From Malikia sp041190985 (GTDB taxonomy: Bacteria; Pseudomonadota; Gammaproteobacteria; Burkholderiales; Burkholderiaceae_C): DNA of 19,699 nt. The notes below the pieces were generated by a model. The model had not been told where the DNA came from. It did not search any database and was given only the letters and a program-made list of their open reading frames with translations. The stretch covers positions 1-19,699 of the forward strand of contig JBEEPT010000259.1 in assembly GCA_041190985.1 (NCBI GenBank), read 5' to 3'. The position numbers and the translations under genes are program-made. Below are positions 7,897 to 16,253 of this stretch, piece by piece (position 1 is the stretch's first letter; each line of letters opens with the position of its first letter).

Positions 7897-10247
7897 TCAC
7901 TCCCGTGTCTTGAGCACCGCGATCAGGTCCAGCCGACCCAGCCGGCGCGCCACCAGCCAGGCCGACAGCGCTGCCGCCGCCAGCATGACGGCACCCGCCA
8001 GCGCGAAGTCCTGTGGCGCCAGCGCCAGCGGAATGCGGTAGAGGTCGGACTGGAAGCCGGCCATGAGCAGTGCGCTCAAGGCCCAGCCCAGGCCAAAGCC
8101 GGGCAGCAGCGCCCCCAGGCTCAGCGTCGCGAGCTCGCCCAGCAGCAGCCGGCGCACCTCGGCCTGGGTGTAGCCGAGGATGCGCAGGCTGGCCAGGTCG
8201 CGCGCACGTTCGGCCAGCGTGATGCGCGCGGCGTTGTAGGCCACGCCGATCGTGATGCTCGCGGCCATGAAGGTCATGATCAGCGTGAAGGTCAGGATGT
8301 TCTCGGCCATGGTGTCGTGGAAGCTCGCGATCGCGGCGGCGCGGTCACCGACGCCGGCCACGCGCGGGCGCCCGCGCAGCGCCTCGAGCAGCCCCGCCTT
8401 GGCCTCGGGATCGACCGCGAGCCAGGCGCCGGACACCAGGTCGCCTTCGCGCAGCAGGGCATTGAGCCAGTCGCGGCTGGCATAGGCACCCACCCCGAGG
8501 AATTCCTTGACCGTGGCGGCCACCGGCAGCTCCAGCCGCTCACGCCGGCCTTCCAGGAACTCGACTTCGAGCGTATCGCCCGGACGCACCTGCAGCATGC
8601 CGGCGAGGTAGTCGGTCAGCAGCAGCCCCTCGCGCGGCAGCGCCACGGGGCGCAGGTCCTGGTCCAGCAGCCGCTTGAGCCCGGGCGCGCCGTCCCAGCC
8701 CAGCAGCGCGGTCTGGTGGCTGCGGTGGCCACGGCGCAGCCGCACCGCGATGCTGCGGAAGGGCTGCACCGCGCGCACGCCGGGCAGGGCGGCGAGCTCC
8801 AGCGCCGCCCGCCGCGGGCCGGCCTCGACCAGGGTGACGGAAAGGTCCTCGCGCTGCGCCAGCCCGAACTGGACCGAGATCATCTCGTCGATCGCGCTGC
8901 CCTGCAGGCGCGACATCACCAGGATGCCGCAGGACAGGCCTATGCCCAGCACCGACAGCGCCGAGCGCCAGGGCCGGCGCTCGAGGTTGCGCAGCACCAT
9001 CAGCGCGCTGGCGTCCAGCCAGCGATCCAGCCCGAGGCGCTCGAGCAGGGTACGGCGGTAGAGCGGCGGCGCTTCCGGGCGCAACGCCTCGGCCGGCGCG
9101 AGCAGGAATACCCGCCTGAGGCCGGCCAGGGTGCCCATGCCCGCAGCCGCCAGCACGAAGGCCAGCGCCAGCAGCCAGACGTCGGCGCCGAGCGTCCACT
9201 CGAGAAAGGGGAAGCGGTAGAAGCGCATGTAGATGCGCGCCAGGCCGTGGCCCAGCCAGGCGCCCAGCGCCAGCGCCGGCGGCAGCGCGACGCCCACCAT
9301 CAGCAACACCAGCTGCAGGTAGTGGCGCGCCAGCTCCCAGTCCGTGTAGCCGAAGGCCTTGAGCACCGCGATCTGCTCGCGCTGGGTGCCGATCAGGCGG
9401 CCCAGCACCACGTTGAGCAGGAAGGCGGTCACGCCGAGGAAGACCAGGCTGAACAGCCGGGCGCTGGTCGCCAGCTGCCTGAGCTCCTCGTCGAGCAGGC
9501 GGTGCGACAGCTGCAGGCTGCGGTCGTGCGCCCCGCCGCCGCCGTAGGGCTCCAGCAGCCGGTCCACCGCGTCGATCACGCGTGCCGCGGGCATGCCGGG
9601 CTCGAGCTTGAGCACCAGCTGGTTGAAGGCACCGTCGAGGTCGAAGGCCGCCGCCAGCGCCGCGCGCGGCATCCACAGCACGGTGAAGCGCTCGAAGTCC
9701 GGGAACAGGTCGCCCGGCCGGATGGTGTAGACGAACTCGGGCGACAGGCCGATGCCGCTGATGCGCAGCTCCTGGCGCCGGCCGTTGATCACCGCCGCGA
9801 CCGAGTCGCCGGGACGCAGGCCGTGCGCTTCGGCGAAGGCCTCGCCCACGATCGCCTCGCGCGTGCCCTCGGGCAGCCGCCCGGCGCGCAGGTAGACCTG
9901 GTTCAGCCCGTCGACATCCTCCGGCAGCGATACCGCGAGCCCGGTCACCGCGCCCGCGTAGCCCGCCAGGTCCAGGTTGACGCCGCGCGCGATGCGGCCC
10001 TCGGCGCGTGCCACGCCGGGCAGGGCGCGGATCTCCTGCAGCAGCGGCAGCGGCGCGCGCTTGAGGCTGGCGAACAGGTCGGCGAAGCGCTGGCGCTCGT
10101 AGAACAGCTCGCGCGTGTCGGACAGCGCGCGCAAGTTGCCGATCGCCATCACCATGGTCGCGACGCCGCCGATCACCACCAGCGCGATCGCCAGCGTCTG
10201 GCCGCGCAGGGCCCAGAAATCGCGCAGCAGCTTGGCGTCGAGCGCCT

Positions 10248-10251
<4 letters not shown>
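7897..10251 (-). CDS. ABC transporter permease with two FtsX domains
   Basis: The product is a 784-residue inner-membrane protein. It has an N-terminal transmembrane helix (LAIALVVIGGVATMVMAIG), a large periplasmic MacB_PCD-like region, and a first FtsX domain marked by GTQREQIAVLKAFGYT followed by hydrophobic helices. A second periplasmic region and a second FtsX domain (TLAERARDLASLRILGYT then three to four helices) complete it. This duplicated layout is that of the long FtsX-type permeases, compared with about 400 residues for LolC/E. The GTG start at 10251 overlaps the ATPase stop as GTGA, which indicates translational coupling. A longer open frame reaching 10467 lies wholly inside the ATPase gene and is discounted. 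Known relatives work with LolD/MacB-like ATPases in export of lipids, peptides or drugs. The substrate is not evident. Confidence 0.9.
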
Positions 10252-11006
<755 letters not shown>

Positions 11007-11154
11007 GCCCTCAATCTAGCCCCAAAGTGGCGATGGCGCCAGAGCATGGCGGCTGTGCGCGGCAGTCCGGCCGGCAACACCACGGCGCAGGCGCCGGTGC
11101 GGGGCGTGATACAGTTTTGCCTAGATATCTGCAACCATTACCGGAGCCCCATCC
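11007..11154. promoter_or_regulatory. Divergent intergenic region between the ABC operon and glnB
   Basis: This 148-bp stretch is the largest gene-free gap in the window and must carry the glnB promoter, and probably that of the ABC operon. It is less GC-rich near glnB, where an 8-bp palindrome AGATATCT sits at 11123-11130. TAGATT on the minus strand at 11013-11018 resembles a -10 box but lies very close to the ATPase ATG. I found no pair of -35/-10 boxes good enough to call, and no full -24/-12 sigma-54 site. Confidence 0.45.
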
Positions 11155-11493
11155 ATGAAGCAAATCACCGCGGTCATCAAACCCTTCAAGCTCGAGGAAG
11201 TGCGCGAGGCGCTGGCCGAACAGGGCGTGACGGGTCTGACCGTGACCGAGGTCAAGGGCTTCGGTCGCCAGAAGGGCCACACCGAGCTCTACCGCGGCGC
11301 CGAGTACGTGGTCGATTTCCTGCCCAAGGTACGTATCGAGGTCGTGGTCAAGAGCGACGACGTCGACCGCTGTGTCGATGCCATCATCCGCGCCGCGCGC
11401 ACCGGCAAGATCGGCGACGGCAAGATCTTCGTCACCCCGGTCGAGCGCGTGATCCGCATCCGCACCGGCGAGCAGGACGAGTCGGCGGTCTGA
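11155..11493 (+). CDS. glnB: Nitrogen regulatory protein PII
   Basis: The 112-residue protein is a full-length PII signal transducer, a trimeric cytoplasmic protein that reads 2-oxoglutarate, ATP/ADP and (through GlnD) glutamine, and controls targets such as GlnE, NtrB or AmtB. The T-loop stretch KGHTELYRGAEYVVDF contains the uridylylation site Tyr51. The second PII signature TGKIGDGKIFV is present, followed by VIRIRTGE near the end. The C-terminus resembles GlnB more than GlnK, and no amtB follows, which also favours glnB. The start ATG has GGAG 9 nt upstream. It stands alone, convergent with the LOG-family gene. Gene symbol glnB versus glnK is the only real doubt. Confidence 0.95.
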   Translation: MKQITAVIKPFKLEEVREALAEQGVTGLTVTEVKGFGRQKGHTELYRGAEYVVDFLPKVRIEVVVKSDDVDRCVDAIIRAARTGKIGDGKIFVTPVERVIRIRTGEQDESAV

Positions 11494-11573
11494 GCGTAGG
11501 CCGCGGCCGCGGGTGGACAGTCAGTCGCCCGGGGTCGCCCCTGCCCTGCGCCCGGTTCTGCCTCGGAACTGCC
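11494..11573. other. Convergent intergenic region after glnB with GC-rich inverted repeats
   Basis: Between the stops of glnB and the LOG-family gene lie a 12-bp perfect palindrome CCGCGGCCGCGG at 11501-11512 and a short tight hairpin GGGG-TCG-CCCC at 11531-11541. CTGCCTC also occurs twice near 11560-11575. Either stem could end transcription of glnB, but no T tract follows, so I do not call a defined terminator. Confidence 0.35.
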
Positions 11574-12185
11574 TCAGATCTGCTCGTAGCAGCTGCCGGC
11601 GCCGGCCCGGATCGAGCGCACCAGTTCGGGCAGCAGTTCCGCCGCCCGGCTGCCGGTTCGCACCAGCTCCATCTGCCACTCGCCCATGAAGCCCGCCCGC
11701 ACCGAGGAGCGCAGGAAGTCGAGCAGCGCGTCGTAGTAGCCGCCCACGTTGAGCAGCCCCACGGGCTTGTCATGGTAGCCGAGCTGGCGCCAGGTCCAGA
11801 CCTCGAAGAACTCCTCGAAGGTGCCTATGCCACCGGGCAGGGCGACGAAGGCGTCGGCGCGCTCGGCCATCAGGCGCTTGCGCTCGTGCATGTTGGCGAC
11901 CACGTGCAGCTCGGTGCAGCGCTGGTGAGCCGCTTCCATCTCGACCAGGGCCTCGGGAATGACGCCGACCACGTGCCCGCCGGCGTCCAAGGTCGCGTCG
12001 GCCACGATGCCCATCAGGCCGTGGTGGCCGCCGCCGTAGACCAGCTGGCCGCCGTGGCGACCTATCCATTCGCCGACGGCGCGTGCCACCTCGGCATGGG
12101 CCGGATCGGTGCCGGGGCGCGAGCCGCAATAGACGCAGAGGGAAAAGGCGGGTCGGATCTCGTTGGGGTTCATGGACGTCATCAT
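11574..12185 (-). CDS. LOG-family protein (TIGR00730), nucleoside 5'-monophosphate phosphoribohydrolase-like
   Basis: The 203-residue protein has the Rossmann-like LOG fold. Motifs seen are CVYCGSRPG (residues 18-26), YGGGHHGLMG (50-59), MHERKRLM (99-106) with the catalytic-type Arg, and PGGIGTFEE (117-125). LOG proteins split the N-glycosidic bond of nucleoside monophosphates, including cytokinin ribotides in some organisms. In bacteria like this one the physiological substrate is usually unknown. The ATG at 12185 overlaps the dgkA stop as ATGA, so translational coupling is likely. An internal ATG at 12173 (MNPNE) is an alternative start. The frame stays open far upstream to 13514 through other genes, which is a high-GC artefact. 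Confidence 0.88.
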   Translation of the reverse strand: MMTSMNPNEIRPAFSLCVYCGSRPGTDPAHAEVARAVGEWIGRHGGQLVYGGGHHGLMGIVADATLDAGGHVVGVIPEALVEMEAAHQRCTELHVVANMHERKRLMAERADAFVALPGGIGTFEEFFEVWTWRQLGYHDKPVGLLNVGGYYDALLDFLRSSVRAGFMGEWQMELVRTGSRAAELLPELVRSIRAGAGSCYEQI

Positions 12186-12583
12186 GCCAGCAGTCTGTGA
12201 CAGGTGGCGGCGATCCAGACGCCCGCGCACAGCAGCAGGCTGAGCAGGACGGCCGCGCTGCCCATGTCCTTGGCGCGCCTGGACAGCTCGTGCCACTCCG
12301 GCCCGATGCGGTCGACGGCGGCCTCGAGACCGCTGTTGAGCAACTCCACCACCAGCACGAGCACCACGCTGGCCAGCAGCACGGCGGTCTCGACCCAGCC
12401 GCGGCCGAGCCAGAGCGCCACCGGCAGCAGCAAGGCGGCGGCGATCGCCTCCTGACGGAAGGCCGGCTCGCGCCAGCCGGCCTGCAGCCCGGCGAGCGAA
12501 TAGCGCAGCGCATGCCCCAGGCGCGACAGCCCGCGACGCTGCTTCTGGGCCCGCGGTGACTCGTGCAGCTGCGGCCGGCGCAC
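12182..12583 (-). CDS. dgkA: Diacylglycerol kinase (prokaryotic DgkA type)
   Basis: DgkA is a small trimeric inner-membrane enzyme that phosphorylates diacylglycerol with ATP to phosphatidate, recycling lipid. The 133-residue protein has an amphipathic N-terminal part with WREPAFRQE, in which Glu39 probably matches E. coli Glu28. Three transmembrane helices follow. The family signature ELLNSGLEAAVDRIG has Asn83 and Glu86, and then comes HELSRRAKDMGSAAV. The start is GTG at 12583, because the frame upstream meets the RDD gene stop after two codons and no ATG precedes the conserved core. Only a weak ribosome binding site is visible. It lies 6 bp after the RDD gene and overlaps the LOG gene by 4 bp. 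Confidence 0.93.
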   Translation of the reverse strand: MRRPQLHESPRAQKQRRGLSRLGHALRYSLAGLQAGWREPAFRQEAIAAALLLPVALWLGRGWVETAVLLASVVLVLVVELLNSGLEAAVDRIGPEWHELSRRAKDMGSAAVLLSLLLCAGVWIAATCHRLLA

Positions 12584-12589
12584 GCTTGC

Positions 12590-13114
12590 TCAACGCTTGC
12601 CGTCGCGCCTGTCGCTGACCAGCTGGGTGCCGGCCCAGGCGTCGTGCCAGAACTGCTGGCGCGGATGAAAGCGCGACAGGATGGCCCAGATCGCGATCCA
12701 TCCCAGCGTCAGCACCAGGGCCTGCGGGCCCGGCAGCGCGAAGGCGCTGCTGGCGGCCAGCGGCGGCAGGAACCAGATCCAGCTCAGCAGGTAGCGCAGC
12801 AGGGCGCGCGCCTGCGTCAGCGGGCGGCCGTTGCGGTCGAGCACGCGGATGTGCCAGGTCTTCATCGCGAGCGTCTGGCCCCTGGACCAGAACCAGCTGA
12901 AGTAGACGCCGAGCACCAGGAACAGGAAAGCCTGGTGCTCCGGGCGGTTCTGCAGCCCGTGGCGGGATTGAGTGAGCGTGCTGAACAGGTAGCCGGCGAT
13001 GAATACGACGCCGAACAGCAATATGCCCTCGTACAGCCAGGCCGCCATGCGGCGGCGCAGCGAGGGGGTGGGCAGGGAGGGGGTGGGCAGGGAGGGGGCG
13101 TGATCGTTGGCCAT
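12590..13114 (-). CDS. RDD-family membrane protein
   Basis: The 174-residue protein has the RDD domain layout: a first membrane segment entered by RRRMAAWLYEGILLFGVVF, a second hydrophobic helix (AFLFLVLGVYFSWFWS), the GQTLAMKTWHIRVLD loop typical of the family, and a last hydrophobic part followed by RQQFWHDAWAGTQLV. The first conserved Asp is Glu here (WLYEG). The N-terminus begins with a Pro/Ser/Leu/Thr repeat encoded by a 15-bp tandem repeat. No Shine-Dalgarno is seen before the ATG at 13114, which could mean it depends on read-through from motD or that the start lies elsewhere. Function is not known. Some RDD proteins have been linked to ion transport, but nothing here supports a specific role. 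Confidence 0.85.
   Translation of the reverse strand: MANDHAPSLPTPSLPTPSLRRRMAAWLYEGILLFGVVFIAGYLFSTLTQSRHGLQNRPEHQAFLFLVLGVYFSWFWSRGQTLAMKTWHIRVLDRNGRPLTQARALLRYLLSWIWFLPPLAASSAFALPGPQALVLTLGWIAIWAILSRFHPRQQFWHDAWAGTQLVSDRRDGKR
13062..13100. repeat. 15-bp G-rich tandem repeat (about 2.6 copies) in the RDD gene 5' end
   Basis: Two exact 15-bp copies of GAGGGGGTGGGCAGG (13062-13076 and 13077-13091) are followed by a partial third copy to 13100. It is in frame in the RDD gene, encoding repeated Pro-Ser-Leu-Pro-Thr, and gives six or more G runs on the plus strand, which is the template strand for that gene. Such runs can form a G-quadruplex. Confidence 0.85.
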
Positions 13115-13161
13115 CGGTGGATGGGCCGATCGTAGCGCAAAAGCACGGGCCCTCCGGGCGC
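13115..13161 (-). terminator. Weak candidate terminator between motD and the RDD gene
   Basis: In this 47-bp gap the minus strand can form a GCCC-GGA-GGGC hairpin (13159-13149) followed after six bases by TTTT (13142-13139). The stem is only four pairs and the T run is short and offset, so motD transcripts may end here only in part. The same gap would hold any separate promoter for the RDD-dgkA-LOG genes, and I see none. Confidence 0.25.
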
Positions 13162-13938
13162 TCAGGGCCGGCCGCCGGGTGCCAGGATCTGGATCTCGAC
13201 GCGCCGGTTGCGCAGGCGGCCCTCGGCGCTGTCATTGCTGGCGATCGGCTGCGTGGCGGCACGTCCGATCGCAAGCAGCAGTTTCTCGTCCAGGCCAGCC
13301 TCGACGAACAGCCGCACGACGGTGCAGGCCCGGGCGGCCGACAGCTCCCAGTTCGAGGGATAGAGGGCGGACCGGATGTCGATGCTGTCCGTGTGTCCCA
13401 GCACCTGGATGGTGTGGCCCCGGTAGCCGCGCAGCACCTCCGCCATCGAGCGCAATGCCCGCTGCGCCGCCGGATTGAGCCGGGCCTCGGCCGGGTCGAA
13501 CAGGATGCCGGCATTGATCTCGACCGTGACGCCGCGGGGAACCTGTCGCACCTGTGCCGCTCCCTCGCTCAGCGACTGTGACAGACGCTGGGCCAGTTGC
13601 TCGGCCATGGGCCGCATGTCCGGGGCCGGCTCCGCCTCTGGCTGGGGCTGGGGCTGGGGCTGGTCGGGCGTTGGTGGGGGCGCGGCTGGGGCAGAGGGCT
13701 CTGGCTGCGCGACGCCCTCCGGCGCAGCGGCAGAAGGCGTTCCGTTGCTGGGCTGGACGGCCGCCTTGGCGCCCAGCGCCTGCTTGACCGACTGCGACAG
13801 CCGGTCGTACCGGGCCCCCTGTTGCGAGACCGCATACAGCACCACGAAGAACGCGAACAACAGCGTGATGAAATCCGCGTAGGACACCAGCCAGCGGTCT
13901 GGCGGGTCGGTGTCGTCCTCGTAGCGCCGGCGCCTCAT
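13162..13938 (-). CDS. motD: Flagellar motor stator protein MotD (MotB paralogue)
   Basis: The 258-residue protein has the MotB plan. A short basic cytoplasmic N-terminus is followed by one transmembrane helix, WLVSYADFITLLFAFFVVLY, holding the proton-binding Asp22. A long Pro/Gln/Ala-rich periplasmic linker (about 60-105) comes next, and then an OmpA-like peptidoglycan-binding domain with VLGHTDSIDIRS and the NRRVEI end. MotD pairs with MotC as the stationary, ion-conducting part of the flagellar motor. The start ATG has AGGG 8 nt upstream and lies 1 bp after the motC stop. MotD rather than MotB is chosen because of the MotC-like partner and the location after fliA. The linker contains a hexanucleotide repeat. 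Confidence 0.9.
   Translation of the reverse strand: MRRRRYEDDTDPPDRWLVSYADFITLLFAFFVVLYAVSQQGARYDRLSQSVKQALGAKAAVQPSNGTPSAAAPEGVAQPEPSAPAAPPPTPDQPQPQPQPEAEPAPDMRPMAEQLAQRLSQSLSEGAAQVRQVPRGVTVEINAGILFDPAEARLNPAAQRALRSMAEVLRGYRGHTIQVLGHTDSIDIRSALYPSNWELSAARACTVVRLFVEAGLDEKLLLAIGRAATQPIASNDSAEGRLRNRRVEIQILAPGGRP
13641..13663. repeat. Hexanucleotide repeat in the motD linker
   Basis: GCTGGG repeats three times from 13641 followed by a partial fourth unit, and encodes alternating Pro-Gln in the periplasmic linker of MotD. Unit gain or loss would change the linker by two residues and keep the frame. Confidence 0.8.
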
Positions 13939-13939
13939 C

Positions 13940-14689
13940 TCACTTGCCCTGCTGCCAGTGGCTGCTCAGGCGTTCCTCGATGATGCGGGTCTTCTCACCC
14001 TTGGCGATGCTCACGAGCGCCTCTGCCACCATGGAGCGCTTGAGCACTTCCAGGCCCAGCTGCTTCTTGAGCTTGTTGGCGATCGGCAGGCAGACCAGGT
14101 TGGCCAGTCCCACGCCGTAGATCGTCGCGACAAAGGCCACGGCAATCCCGCCGCCAAGCAGGTCGGGCTGGGCCAGGTTGTCCATGACCCGCATCAGGCC
14201 GAGCACGGCGCCCAGGATGCCTATGGTCGGCGCATAGCCGCCCGCCGCCTCCCAGACACGGATCGACTGGCGCTCCCACTGCTCGTAGCTGTAGATGTCG
14301 GTGTCCAGGATCTTGCCCACCGTCGCCGGGTCGATGCCGTCGACAACCAGGCGCAGGCCCTTGGCCACGAAGGGCTCGCGCTGGTTGGTGATGTAGCGCT
14401 CGAGCTGCAGGAAGCCGTCGGCCCGCGCGGTCTTGTTCCAGTTGCGGATCGAGGCGATCAGCGCTCCGTGGAAGTCCGGCTGCGGCGAGAAGGCCTTCTG
14501 CGCCAGGCGCAGCCCGCGCCACAGGGTGGCCAGGCCGCTTTGCAGCATGACCGCACCGAGCGTGCCACCCAGCACGATGATCATGGCCGAGGGCTGGAGC
14601 AGCGCCCCCAGCCTGCCGCCCTCGCTCCATTGGCCTGCGGCGATGGCCGTCAGCGCCAGTGCAAGTCCCGCTAGACTGCCCCAGTCCAT
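13940..14689 (-). CDS. motC: Flagellar motor stator protein MotC (MotA paralogue)
   Basis: The 249-residue inner-membrane protein has four hydrophobic segments in the MotA arrangement. Two lie near the N-terminus (about 1-20 and 33-52) and two after a large cytoplasmic loop (about 150-170 and 180-200). The loop carries charged residues that contact the rotor. The two prolines important for ion flow in MotA correspond to Pro154 (GGYAPTIGILGAVLGLM) and Pro202 (CLPIANKLKKQ). With MotD it forms the stator. The start ATG at 14689 has GAGGA 7 nt upstream and lies 19 bp inside the end of fliA, so the two are coupled. MotA itself is the alternative name, but the MotC/MotD pair after fliA fits better. 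Confidence 0.9.
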   Translation of the reverse strand: MDWGSLAGLALALTAIAAGQWSEGGRLGALLQPSAMIIVLGGTLGAVMLQSGLATLWRGLRLAQKAFSPQPDFHGALIASIRNWNKTARADGFLQLERYITNQREPFVAKGLRLVVDGIDPATVGKILDTDIYSYEQWERQSIRVWEAAGGYAPTIGILGAVLGLMRVMDNLAQPDLLGGGIAVAFVATIYGVGLANLVCLPIANKLKKQLGLEVLKRSMVAEALVSIAKGEKTRIIEERLSSHWQQGK

Positions 14690-15405
14690 TCCTGCTTCCT
14701 CAGTTTCGTACGGATGCGTGCGATCGCCTGGCTGTGCAGCTGCGAAACGCGAGATTCGGTGACGCCGAGCACGGCGCCGATTTCCTTCAGGTTGAACTCC
14801 TGCTCATAGTACAGCCCCATGAGCAGCTTTTCCCGCTCCGGCAGTGCGTTGATGGCCTCGATCAGCGCCTCGCGAAAGCCTTCCTCCAGCAGCGTCTGCA
14901 GCGGATCCTGCGAGGAGTCGGAGCAGTGGCGGTCGAGGAAATGGTCACCGCCGTCGTCGTCGCCGTGGAAGTCCTCGAAATAGACCAGCTGGTGGCCCGC
15001 GCCTTCCGCCAGCATCTGCTGGTATTCGGTCAGGCTCAGCTGCAGCCGGGTCGCCAGCTCGGATTCGGTCGGAGGCCGCATCAGCTCTTGCTGCAGCTCG
15101 CTCATGGCGGCCTCTATCCTGCGCATGTTCTGGCGCACGCCACGCGGCAGCCAGTCGCCGCCGCGCAACTCGTCGAGCATGGCGCCGCGGATGCGCTGCA
15201 CCGCGTAGGTCTCGAACTGGGCACTGTGCATGTCCTCGTAGCGGTTCATCGCGTCGAGCAGCCCCATCATGCCGGCCTGGATCAGGTCGTCGACCTCGAT
15301 GTTGGCCGGCAGCCTGGCCTTGAGCTGGTGGGCCAGCTTCTTGACCAGGGGGATGTGCTTGTGCAGGCTGCTGTCTCGGCCGGCCTTGCCGCTGGCGTCG
15401 TACAT
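14671..15405 (-). CDS. fliA: RNA polymerase sigma factor for flagellar operon, sigma-28
   Basis: The 244-residue protein is a full-length FliA. Region 2 (about 15-90) has PLVKKLAHQLKARLP, then DDLIQAGMMGLLDAM and the -10 recognition part FETYAVQRIRGAMLDELR. Region 3 has RPPTESELATRL, and region 4 (about 185-240) has LPEREKLLMGLYYEQEFNLKEIG and a helix-turn-helix with VTESRVSQLHSQAIARIR. FliA directs transcription of late flagellar, stator and chemotaxis genes and is held by FlgM until the hook is complete. A strong GGAGGG ribosome binding site precedes the ATG at 15405, which lies 2 bp after the flhG stop. It overlaps motC by 19 bp. I did not find a sigma-28 promoter in the window. Confidence 0.97.
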   Translation of the reverse strand: MYDASGKAGRDSSLHKHIPLVKKLAHQLKARLPANIEVDDLIQAGMMGLLDAMNRYEDMHSAQFETYAVQRIRGAMLDELRGGDWLPRGVRQNMRRIEAAMSELQQELMRPPTESELATRLQLSLTEYQQMLAEGAGHQLVYFEDFHGDDDGGDHFLDRHCSDSSQDPLQTLLEEGFREALIEAINALPEREKLLMGLYYEQEFNLKEIGAVLGVTESRVSQLHSQAIARIRTKLRKQEWTGAV

Positions 15406-15407
15406 GC

Positions 15408-16253
15408 TCAGCCGCCCTCCGTCGCCAGGGCGCGCGCGGCCTGGGCCGCTCCGGCGCTTGCGCTGTCCAGCAGGCGCGTGGCGATGCCGCGCAAGGCCAC
15501 CGATGCGTCTGCCATCGGGAAGGCCTCGATGACCGGTCGCTCGAGTTGCCCGGCGCGCCAGAGCCGGTCGTCTGCCGGGATGTTGCCCAGCGCCTGGACC
15601 GAGACCCCCAGATAGCGATTGGCCGCCGCCGCGATGTTCTGCTGTATCAGCTCGGCCTGGTCCGCCGGCGCGCCCGCGACCAGCAGCTGGAAGTGGCGCC
15701 GCGCCAGCCGCGAATGCAGCGTCTTGACGCCGCCGTAGGCGGCCTTGATCGAGTCGGGCGTGGCGCCGGTCAGCACCACGATGTCCGCCGCGGCGATCTC
15801 GGGCAGCAGGAAGGGCTGATCATGGTCCGCTCCGGCGTCGATCAGCCAGAAGCTGGCGCCGCTGCAGAAATCCTTGAGCTGTGCCGACAGCCGCTCGGTG
15901 TCGGCAGCGGTTCGCAGCACGTCGCACAGCGGGCTGGCCGAGACGCGCGCCATGCGCATGCCCGTTGCATGCTCCGCCATCGCATCTTCCGGCCTGGCAC
16001 CCTCGGTCGCGACCTGCCAGAGGCATTTCCTGGGCGCATGGCCGCCTTGCGAGCAGATGCCGCTGCCGGCCGGGCTCGCATCGAGCATCTGCACATCGGC
16101 GCCCGCGCGGACCAGGGCCGCGGCGAGGTTGAACAGCACGGCATTCTTGAGCTCCGGCCCTACGGACGAGAGAAACACGACGCGCTGCGCCGCTGAGCCG
16201 GCCAGCAGGCGACGCAAGCCGGCGGCCTGGTCTTCGGTCCTGTTACGCAACAT
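15408..16253 (-). CDS. flhG: FlhG/FleN-like MinD-family flagellar number regulator with degenerate P-loop
   Basis: The product is 281 residues from the ATG at 16253, which has AGGGC 4-8 nt upstream and overlaps flhF by 11 bp. A GTG at 16280 is the longer alternative. FlhG normally is a MinD/ParA-type ATPase that limits flagellar number and stimulates the FlhF GTPase through an N-terminal DQAxxLR motif, which is clear here at residues 8-14 (DQAAGLR). The deviant Walker A expected next (KGGxGKT) is instead VGPELKN (31-37). Only the Lys (36) in front of the NLA helix remains, and the signature Lys, the GK glycine and the following Thr/Ser are missing. LIDAGAD marks the switch II position, and GNIPADDRLWRAG is the usual C-terminal FlhG segment. 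Position between flhF and fliA secures the identity. Confidence 0.88.
   Translation of the reverse strand: MLRNRTEDQAAGLRRLLAGSAAQRVVFLSSVGPELKNAVLFNLAAALVRAGADVQMLDASPAGSGICSQGGHAPRKCLWQVATEGARPEDAMAEHATGMRMARVSASPLCDVLRTAADTERLSAQLKDFCSGASFWLIDAGADHDQPFLLPEIAAADIVVLTGATPDSIKAAYGGVKTLHSRLARRHFQLLVAGAPADQAELIQQNIAAAANRYLGVSVQALGNIPADDRLWRAGQLERPVIEAFPMADASVALRGIATRLLDSASAGAAQAARALATEGG

Noticed and set aside
11101..11130. Possible sigma-54 promoter before glnB
   Set aside because: A TTTTGC resembling the -12 element is present, but the expected GG at the correct spacing upstream is TG, so the site does not meet the consensus.
11574..13514. A single 646-codon minus-strand frame that ends as the LOG protein
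   Set aside because: Only the last 203 codons show a conserved protein. The upstream part lies antisense-free but out of frame within dgkA, RDD and motD, which are themselves convincing genes. It is not a fusion.
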